A stretch of 64,000 nt of DNA from Pseudevernia furfuracea. Its lineage: Eukaryota; Ascomycota; Lecanoromycetes; Lecanorales; Parmeliaceae. The notes beneath the pieces are model-generated. The model had not been told where the DNA came from and searched no databases. It saw nothing but the letters and a program-made list of their open reading frames with translations. Position numbers and translations under genes: made by a program. Positions 57,265 to 64,000 of the stretch are shown here, one piece after another (positions within the stretch are counted from its first letter, which is position 1; each line of letters begins with the position of its first letter). Location: positions 124,001 through 188,000 of the forward strand of contig JAIUPT010000017.1 of assembly GCA_022315425.1 (NCBI GenBank), given 5' to 3'.

Positions 57265-59717
57265 CTTTCACATAGGCAATAATGGGTCTGTATCTCTCAC
57301 AGAGTCTATACTGAACTTCTGCTTCTAGACGCTCTTCTTGAGATCTAACTGATCTACAAATGTATTAAATTTGTTCTTGCTGAGAGCCTTTGTAAGCCCG
57401 TCAGCAGCCATTTCTCTCGTAGATACTCACTCGAATGACACTGCCCCAGTTTTCATCTAGTCTCGAACAAAATGTCACTGTATATCGATATGCTTGATAC
57501 GTTAGAAGCATATAGTATTTGACTTCATTGATCGATGATACGTTGAATGATCCTCTCAAATCGATATGAATTTTATCGAGTTTTTCGAGTATCTCTCGCT
57601 GTTATCTTCTTAAGATCTTACGAGACGACTTTGTCTTAAAACACGCCTTACAAATAAGCTTGATTCGAGGTTTTTGTGTTAAGATGATGCCCTTGCTCAT
57701 GTTAACGAGTTTCTTGAGATCTATCTCGTTTAGGTGTCTCATTCGACGATGTCACAGTTCGACTGCGTCTTTGTTAAACATCAGAACGATAAATAGTGCT
57801 CTCGTATTCTCCTGAATTAGGACGACAATTTTGATCGTAGACTGGGACACATTTAGTATATAGATGTTTCGAGTCTTTGATGCACTTTCTACAAGTATAT
57901 CATTTTTTGAAATGTGATAATCATCACCGAGGAAGGCGATTTCAAATCCCTTCTTGATGACCTGGCTAATTGAAAATAGCTCGCATATAAAGTCTGGTAC
58001 ATGTAACACGTTCTCAACACGGACTATGTTGCTGATTTTATTCTTTAATAGTCATTTCATTTCGACTGTGTCACGTTCTTGAGTTCAGATAGTGACTTCG
58101 TTGACAACAATTACTTCTTCACGATAGGGTCGATACTCGATGAACTCGTCCTTGTCGAAGAACATGTGATTAATACATCCTGAGTCGATCATTCAGTCTC
58201 GTGACGTCGTGAGATCACTGTTCAACGCTGCGAAGTATACACGAAAATATGAGAACGTCTTATGTGAAAGTTGATCAATTATTTCAAAATCGACAAATTC
58301 GAACTAAGAGACAAGCTTTTTCTCTATCTCTCGACTTGTCTCATCGTAAAAGTTTGACGTAGATTGAAGCTGAGACGTGAAGTGCGCGCTTGATATCTTC
58401 ACTATGATTTCTTTCTTCTGATATTCGATGTCGAGAAGTGCTTTCGAAGAGGGAAGCAGTCGTGTGCTTGCGTATTCGACAAAGTTTGATATATGCGTAA
58501 GCTGAATCATCGATTCTTCTTGCGATATCTTTAATGTAGATTCCCTCTCTTATTTTTCTATCAATTGAGATAGAGACTAATCGAGAGTCTCTATGATCGA
58601 CTCCTTCGATATATTCTCGTTATAAGATTTCGATATAGTCGCGTTGAACGGGAAGTCCCAGACCTCATTCTCTTCGTCTGTCACGGTGTTTTGATCAATG
58701 ATCAAGTGGGCCATTGCCGAAATATGAGTACTGTGATTATCTTCGAAATCGTCTGATCGTTCACGTTCTTTGACGACATTCGCCTTGACCTTAGCCTTCT
58801 TGAAGGCGTCACGAAATCTATCTGAAATACGATCCTCATGGAGGGTTCAGCAGTCGTATAGCCAGTGTAGTCTCTTGTTATCATCCTTGTTGGGATGACA
58901 CTTGAAACACTTAGAAGGGTCGTCATCGCCCTTATAGTTGATACTATTCGAATTCTTTGAAATCAGCTGAATGATGTTGTTGTTCCTACCCTCGCGGCCT
59001 CTCGTTGAGCCTCGATCACGATTGCTGTTGCCTCTATCAGAGGTCTTCTTCTCGTTCTCCTCCTATTTGAAACGCTTCATGACGACGGTCATGACTTATT
59101 CTTTGATGTCTCTCTTCAGAAGACGCTCTTCCTCATAAAGGAGTGTGACAATTTTGTTAAAGTCGAACACTTCGTTCAACGACGTGATGATACGATGCAC
59201 GAAATTCTTGTACTTGATGTCAAGGTTGTTCAACAGCAATGAGACGAGTATCCACTCGTCTATCCTAGCCCTCATTCGGCTAAGATCCTTCGACTTTGCT
59301 CGTATGTTGACAACGTACGTCTTCATGAAGTTGTCGCTGCTTGTTATTAATGTTATTCAGAGTTCTTATAACTTGATGAATCGAAGAACGAAATCTGAGT
59401 CGAAATAATTGTTTTTCAACTTGATTCATCGATTCATAACAATCTTATCGTCCTCAATGACTTCGACTGATTTATCTTCATATATGAAGTAAATCAGCTT
59501 AGACGCTTAATTGTTCGTCTGCTTTCAGATCTTCAATTGAGTCTAATAGGTCGTTACCTGAGCAGCCGTAGATGCTAATGTGACTGATAGATCCGTTGAA
59601 AAGTCCTTGTTTATATTCTAAACGACGTCTCATAAATCCGAGTACATCAGTGCACTCTTCATCTTTTTGACCCATGACTGATAGTTTTGTTGACCCTTCA
59701 GCTTTGAGAAATTCCAT
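57265..59717 (-). pseudogene. Copia gag-protease-(deleted)-RNase H polyprotein remnant
   Basis: From MEFLKAEGSTKLSVMGQ (59717) leftwards: a UBN2 gag part (59096-59326, RMRARIDEWILVSLLLNNL), a Cys/His knuckle (CFKCHPNKDD...HWLYDC, near 58900), a protease active site IDSGCINHM (near 58190) preceded by a TGA at the expected Trp, then a GAG-pre-integrase region (57752-58009, LHVPDFICELFSISQVI) and HRRMRHLNEIDLKKL. The reading then jumps to the RNase H tail: KHIDIQ, a stop in place of Trp or Tyr, HFVRD, then AADGLTKALSKNKFN. The catalytic integrase and RT motifs are missing. Confidence 0.83.
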
Positions 59718-59876
59718 ATCTGCGTCAATGCAGCATAGGACAATTGAATAGTCATTTTGAATTGACTATGTGATGTGGTGTTATATTAACACTGTTATTA
59801 TCACATCGGCTCTCTCACAGACGATGGGGTACAACAGGTAATTTTTCTGCTGTGTGAAGACCTCAATGACGGAAAT

Positions 59877-59890
59877 CCGAGCTCATAACC
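59877..59890 (-). other. Copia primer-binding site (initiator tRNA-Met anticodon arm)
   Basis: Plus-strand CCGAGCTCATAACC lies next to the 5' LTR. It is the same site as at 759-772, with one G-to-A change. Confidence 0.6.
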
Positions 59891-60085
59891 TGTTGGAATA
59901 TATGACAGCTATGAGATCTTGTATTGAGTGACTAATAGAACGACTCTATTGTATGACTATGTAGAATATATGTGATGAATAAGAAGAAAGAGAAGGAGAA
60001 GGATAGATAAGAGTCGCCCACTAGCGCCACGCTAAAAGGCACGCTAGTGCGGGCGGAACGGTCTATGATTGGCTGAATTCCATCA
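59891..60085 (-). repeat. Copia LTR (5' in element sense)
   Basis: 195 bp. It ends GGCTGAATTCCATCA, followed by the duplicated target ACTTC. Confidence 0.9.
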
Positions 60086-60243
60086 ACTTCAACGTCGACA
60101 AATGCAATTACGAGCAATGCAGATACGCACATATTTGCTTTAATTGTCAGCAGAATCACGCTGTCATGACATGTATCAAGTCTCAGATCTTCAATGTCAA
60201 TTCGGTCCCGCTGGGACAACGAGTCACTAAATTATTCGATTGA
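60086..60243 (+). pseudogene. Gag of YR retrotransposon copy 3, 3' part
   Basis: After the copia element the zinc finger continues: NVDKCNYEQCRYAHIC, FNCQQNHAVMTC, then VPLGQRVTKLFD and the stop. It aligns with the tail of the intact gag of copy 2. Confidence 0.82.
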
Positions 60244-60289
60244 CTCGCAACGAGCTGTTTAGCCTCGTCGTCGCTAATCTTCGTATTCG

Positions 60290-61905
60290 AGAGATTCTCT
60301 TACACGTCATTCGAGGCGTTCGATTCTAATTTGCCTCAGCAAGGCCCGTTGAAAATAGAACGATGAGAGACCTGGTTGAAGAATCACTCGAATATCACTT
60401 ATGTCAAGACGCTAGTGAGTATTCTTCGAAAGAGGGTCAAAATTGAATATCGAGGTTCACCTCTCAATCATAGAAACAAGAATCATTTTTCAGCCCTCAG
60501 CGCATCTGATATACTAACGACGAACCTTCAGAAACAGCTTCAGTAGAATCGATTGATCATGATAGATATGAATTTCGAACCTCAATTCGTTTGCTCCCCT
60601 CTGAGACTCGTATCGAAACATGACGACGATTGAAGACGTATTCACGATTTATTCTTTTTATATAACTGTTCAGTCAACGACGACATATCTCAAGCGTGGG
60701 ATGCATTAAAATATACGATATTCGATAAGACAGTGAACGTACTATTGCAGTAGGATCGAGAAGCTCGACTGATCAAACGAGATCTTAAGAATATATTTCG
60801 ACATATCTCGATGACCTCTTTAGATTAATGATTATTAGACTTTCTTTGTAACAATTTCTACTGACTAGAACGTTATCTATTATTCGGGCTTCGAACGTTA
60901 TCGTTTCTATTCGACCTATTCGTCAAGAGCGTCAATTAAGTGTTTATTGCGATATTATATTGATTCGTAATGCTTCACTATCTGAACGACTTCTTCGCGA
61001 TTCTACTCTCGTGAATCGATATAGAGATATATAATCGACAGTTCGACGAGCTATGCAGCGATTTGAGTCTTATAATTAATCACACGAAGGATATTCTTGA
61101 TATCATAGTCGATTTTCTGAGAATCGAACTCGATAGTATACTTATACAGACGAGACTCCCTTCGAACAAGCTCGATCGAACGAGAAAGACGATGATAGAT
61201 CTTCTAAAAAGAACGACAATTTCGTATCGTGAGCTCGAGTTAACGATAGAATTTCTGTTCTTTGCGGCGAAAATCGTTATTTTCGAAAGAGCATTCTTGA
61301 GAAGACTATTCGACGTCATTCGAAGATCGATAACGATTATTCGACTATTCACCGATATGAAAGTCGATCTACTATGATGAAAGATCTTTCTCAAAGACTG
61401 AAATAATCTCAAACTGCTGCGTAACGTCGTCAGTCGACGATCATGATACATTTGAATTGATATCTCGAGGAAGCTTGACATAAAAGGCTATATTCTAAAA
61501 CACTCTGATCTTCTATCACACGTTCAGAACGTCTTCAGCACACGCGTGACCTCGCGACATACTCGCAAAGATATTTAGTTCAAGAAAATGATAGTTATAC
61601 TTCATGTAATTCGCGTATAAGTGAATAGATTATCAGATACTCGCTTAATACTTCACTGTGACAACGAGAACTGCGTTCATGAACTTCGAAAGTTCTTTAT
61701 TCGTGAATCTACGATAATATCGCTTCGAACGATAGCTATGCTGATAGTCAGTCACGATATTCTTCTGATCTCTATATGAATTTCGATCAAGATAAACGAG
61801 CTAACGAATAACCTTTCTCGTTTTCGATATCGAAAAATTGCTGACAAATATTCACAGCTGAATCATCTGTCGAGATATCGATCTATCACTTCGTCTCGCT
61901 AGGGC
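60290..61905 (+). pseudogene. Reverse transcriptase-RNase H of YR retrotransposon copy 3
   Basis: RIP-degraded but collinear with copies 1 and 2. The active site reads LHYLNDFFAIL, with one catalytic Asp changed to Asn. The best open piece (61063-61377) covers NHTKDILDIIVDFLRIELDS. RNase H remnants include LHCDNENCVHEL. Stops interrupt throughout. Confidence 0.83.
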
Positions 61906-61919
61906 GAGACCCATCGCGA

Positions 61920-62880
61920 TGATGATACAATTAGATCTCGATGCCGCGAGACCTCGCTCGTCTTCTCTGATGAGGATTGACACGAAATACTCGTCGAATC
62001 TATTCGACGTCAATCAAGTTCTACAACACTCACTGTGCGATGAATCGCATTCAATCCTTCTTTTCGACGATCTTTCTCTCGTTGAGAATCTAAATAACGA
62101 CTCTAAGTATTAGACGAGTTAAGACGAAGTTCATTAAGACATATCTAATCGATGTTAGATCAGCTCATGTGAATATGGAATTTGAGAACTTGACAGTCTT
62201 TTATAGTGCATAGCTAAAGAGAGTCGTAGACGATACTCGTCGTTTACGAGACGAAGACGAAATTCGAGAAAGATATTTAATTACGAAGAATATTCTTCTA
62301 CGACTTCTGAAATGCTTTTATAAGATCATTAAGCATAATGTAACGATACAGATAGTATTCTATCTCGTCTTTACAGTCTTTCTCAGAGTGAGCGAGTTTA
62401 TATACGAATCGAAAGATCTTCGCGACGAGGACTTCGACAATTGATTTCTAACACGTCGTCACGTGAGGCTATACGAAGATCATCTCGAATTGACGTTGTT
62501 AGCATTCAAGACGAATCCCTTCAGACAAGGCGTCACGCTATTCGTATTAGACACGAACGACGAGACATGTGTCGTGCGTGCATTAAGATATCTGTTTAAC
62601 AAGTGATCGATATCGCTATTCTCGCCCCTCTTCGCGATCGACGAGAACTTTATCAGAAGAACGATCACTCACAATCTACGTCTAGCATTGAGATTCAGCG
62701 ATCTTTCAGATCATTATTCTGATTATTTCTTTCGTCGAGGAACAGCTATCACTGCGAGGTTAATAGATCTAAGCGAAGACGAAATTAAGCTATTAGATAG
62801 GTGAAAATCGAACTTCTATCGTCTCTATATCAAGACTCACTCAGTCTATATTCTCGTCGCGTCGCGTCGACAATAGCGTG
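61920..62880 (+). pseudogene. Tyrosine recombinase of YR retrotransposon copy 3
   Basis: Collinear with the intact enzyme of copy 1. The catalytic His of GHSFRR has become Tyr (DYFFRRGTA), and the Trp after LLDR is a stop. The Tyr motif remains as YRLYIKTH. It is inactive. Confidence 0.82.
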
Positions 62881-62988
62881 TCATCGATTCATTTCTCGAG
62901 AACGAATCGAATAACTAGTCGTTATCGCGTTCTCTGTTCCTCAGCGCTGATGCGATCGTTCTCTTCGAGACCGTTGCTTGGGATTTAA

Positions 62989-63144
62989 GAGTTTTTCTAG
63001 CGCTGAGATACGAGAACACGTCTGCTCAGGCCTCTGTTGACTCAGAATTCTAACGTTGAACGGCTCAATCACATCTACGAGTTCTGTATAGTCTCATATT
63101 GCCCAGTTGAGTCTTTGTCACGTGCGAATTAAGGACACTAATTG
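62989..63144 (+). repeat. Split direct repeat B1
   Basis: Gapless 156-bp match to B2 (63440-63595). It starts GAGTTTTTCTAGCGCTGAG and ends GGACACTAATTG. Confidence 0.85.
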
Positions 63145-63343
63145 ACTCGACTTGACAGAGAGTTAGTGAGCCTTAATCTCGCACTCGCGTATAACATGTT
63201 AATTGTATGCTATTTTTGAATTTGATAGACGTGTTCTTTGCAGAGAATAGGTCTCATTTGAAAGCAGTATAAGTAGCTACATTTCATCTGCGTTTGACTC
63301 TTTATTCGAATTGATCTCTTTCAGAGCAATAGTATTCTTTCGT
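63142..63343 (+). repeat. Split direct repeat A2
   Basis: 202-bp match to A1. It overlaps the end of B1 in the trinucleotide TTG, which probably is the recombination core. Confidence 0.85.
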
Positions 63344-63439
63344 CTCGCTCACCCACACCTGTTTTTACATGTATTCACGGCGTTTCTACATATATATAGC
63401 TTCGTTTTCCACTCCAGGTCTATGCTTCTATAAGCATGG

Positions 63440-63595
63440 GAGTTTTTTTAGCGCTGGGGTACGAGAACACGCCTGCTTAGGCCTCTGTTGGCTCAGAATC
63501 CTGGCGTTGGACGGCCCAATCACATCTACGAGTTCTGTATAGTCTCATGTTGCCCAGTTGAGTCTTTGTCACGTGCGAATTAAGGACACTAATTG
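63440..63595 (+). repeat. Split direct repeat B2, right end of YR retrotransposon copy 3
   Basis: Matches B1. It carries fewer RIP changes than B1 (for example TAGCGCTGGGGTACG is kept). Its last bases AATTG overlap the TG start of the neighbouring LTR. Confidence 0.83.
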
Positions 63596-63831
63596 TAAGA
63601 ATACAGGAGATTTATAGTGAGCTAGTTCTGGCCCTTCCCCTCCCTCGCCCTCTCTCGTTCTAAATTTGTTAACCCTCTCTCCTCAATGCTACTTGATTTT
63701 ATCTGATTGATTAGTACTCTAATAGTAACTCGATAATTGAAAGCCTATATCCTCTTCCGGTGTCTAATTCTCTATTCACGTTAACTTTCTAGTCGCCAGC
63801 TATATTCAATAGAGTCTAATTATTCCTTACA
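63594..63831 (+). repeat. LTR of an unassigned retrotransposon (238 bp)
   Basis: It begins TGTAAGAATAC and ends ATTCCTTACA, giving the short inverted ends TGTAAG/CTTACA typical of LTRs. A pyrimidine-rich stretch follows the start. The downstream sequence (63832-64000) is AT-rich, RIP-like, and could be the element's leader. No coding motif is seen before the window ends. Confidence 0.5.
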
Positions 63832-64000
63832 AGCCGAAGATAGATTCCTAAAATCCTAACCGTAATACCCAGTTTAAAATAGAAGATCTAATAGGGCTAG
63901 AACAGTCTACTCCGCTTCTAGAGCCTAAAGGTCACCTTATAGTAGCGCCGCAGAGATTATAAGATCGCTAAGTTCTAAAGAAAAATACGATAAAAAGAAA
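63832..64000. other. RIP-like AT-rich tail
   Basis: CA and TG are sparse and no open frame is present. It is possibly the 5' leader of the LTR element starting at 63594. Confidence 0.4.

Larger units (their letters stand above)
57070..60085 (-). mobile_element. Copia-like retrotransposon copy B, nested in YR element gag
   Basis: Two 195-bp LTRs (57070-57264 and 59891-60085) flank a minus-strand interior. The 5-bp target-site duplication ACTTC occurs at 57065-57069 and 60086-60090. The interior retains gag, protease, GAG-pre-integrase and the last part of RNase H; the integrase core and most of RT are deleted. The element is therefore non-autonomous. It has RIP-type stops. Confidence 0.9.
55685..63595 (+). 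mobile_element. YR retrotransposon copy 3 with complete split direct repeats (PAT/Ngaro type), strongly RIPed
   Basis: Layout: A1 (55685-55886), gag, RT-RNase H, YR, B1 (62989-63144), A2 (63142-63343), B2 (63440-63595). A1 and A2 align without gaps over 202 bp, and B1 and B2 over 156 bp, differing mostly by RIP-type transitions. This A1-ORFs-B1-A2-B2 order is the split-direct-repeat structure of PAT and Ngaro elements, unlike the inverted repeats of DIRS1. A copia element (57070-60085) interrupts gag. All genes are destroyed by RIP. Confidence 0.85.

Overview
The window looks like a repeat-dense, accessory part of a filamentous ascomycete (Pezizomycotina) genome. The evidence is short GT-AG introns of about 40-65 bp, often with CTRAC branch points, fungal STAND/ankyrin (NLR-like) genes, a DUF3723 gene, and the signature of repeat-induced point mutation (RIP). 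In the RIP-affected blocks CpA and TpG are almost absent, TpA is in excess, and stops mostly replace Gln or Trp codons. No rRNA, tRNA or CRISPR was recognised.

Layout, left to right. At 1-967 is the end of a Ty1/copia-like element with its LTR, inserted against a RIP-damaged piggyBac terminus (968-1252). At 2778-4835 is a nearly pristine piggyBac-family DNA transposon, with a matching 268-bp MITE at 13642-13909. Between 5.8 and 13.6 kb lie a broken RBR E3-ligase gene, small zinc-finger genes and one three-exon gene of unknown function. At 14.3-18.5 kb is copy 1 of a tyrosine-recombinase (YR) retrotransposon of DIRS/Ngaro/PAT type. From about 18.85 to 28.3 kb is a RIP-saturated block with no ORF of 60 codons or more, in which I can still read an NB-ARC STAND fragment and a casein-kinase-1-like kinase. 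At 29.4-33.6 kb is copy 2 of the YR retrotransposon, ending about 15 bp from the stop codon of an intact four-exon ankyrin gene (33631-36207). From 36.2 to 41.5 kb is gene-poor, pyrimidine-rich DNA. At 41687-44635 is a decayed Ginger-type transposon. From 44.7 to 52 kb is a cluster of STAND/ankyrin remnants with a broken companion gene. At 53.1-55.7 kb is a DUF3723 gene with a clean 3' part and a RIP-damaged 5' part. At 55685-63595 is YR retrotransposon copy 3, which preserves a full split-direct-repeat layout (A1-ORFs-B1-A2-B2) and carries a copia element nested in its gag zinc finger. It abuts an LTR at 63594-63831.

How it fits together. Most of the sequence is successive waves of mobile elements at different stages of RIP decay. 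The host-like cargo (several STAND/ankyrin genes plus DUF3723) matches gene families often reported as cargo of Starship giant transposons. No DUF3435 captain is visible, so a Starship assignment is only a hypothesis. The most informative points are the complete split-direct-repeat retrotransposon, the readable genes under the RIP block, and the half-RIPed DUF3723 gene.
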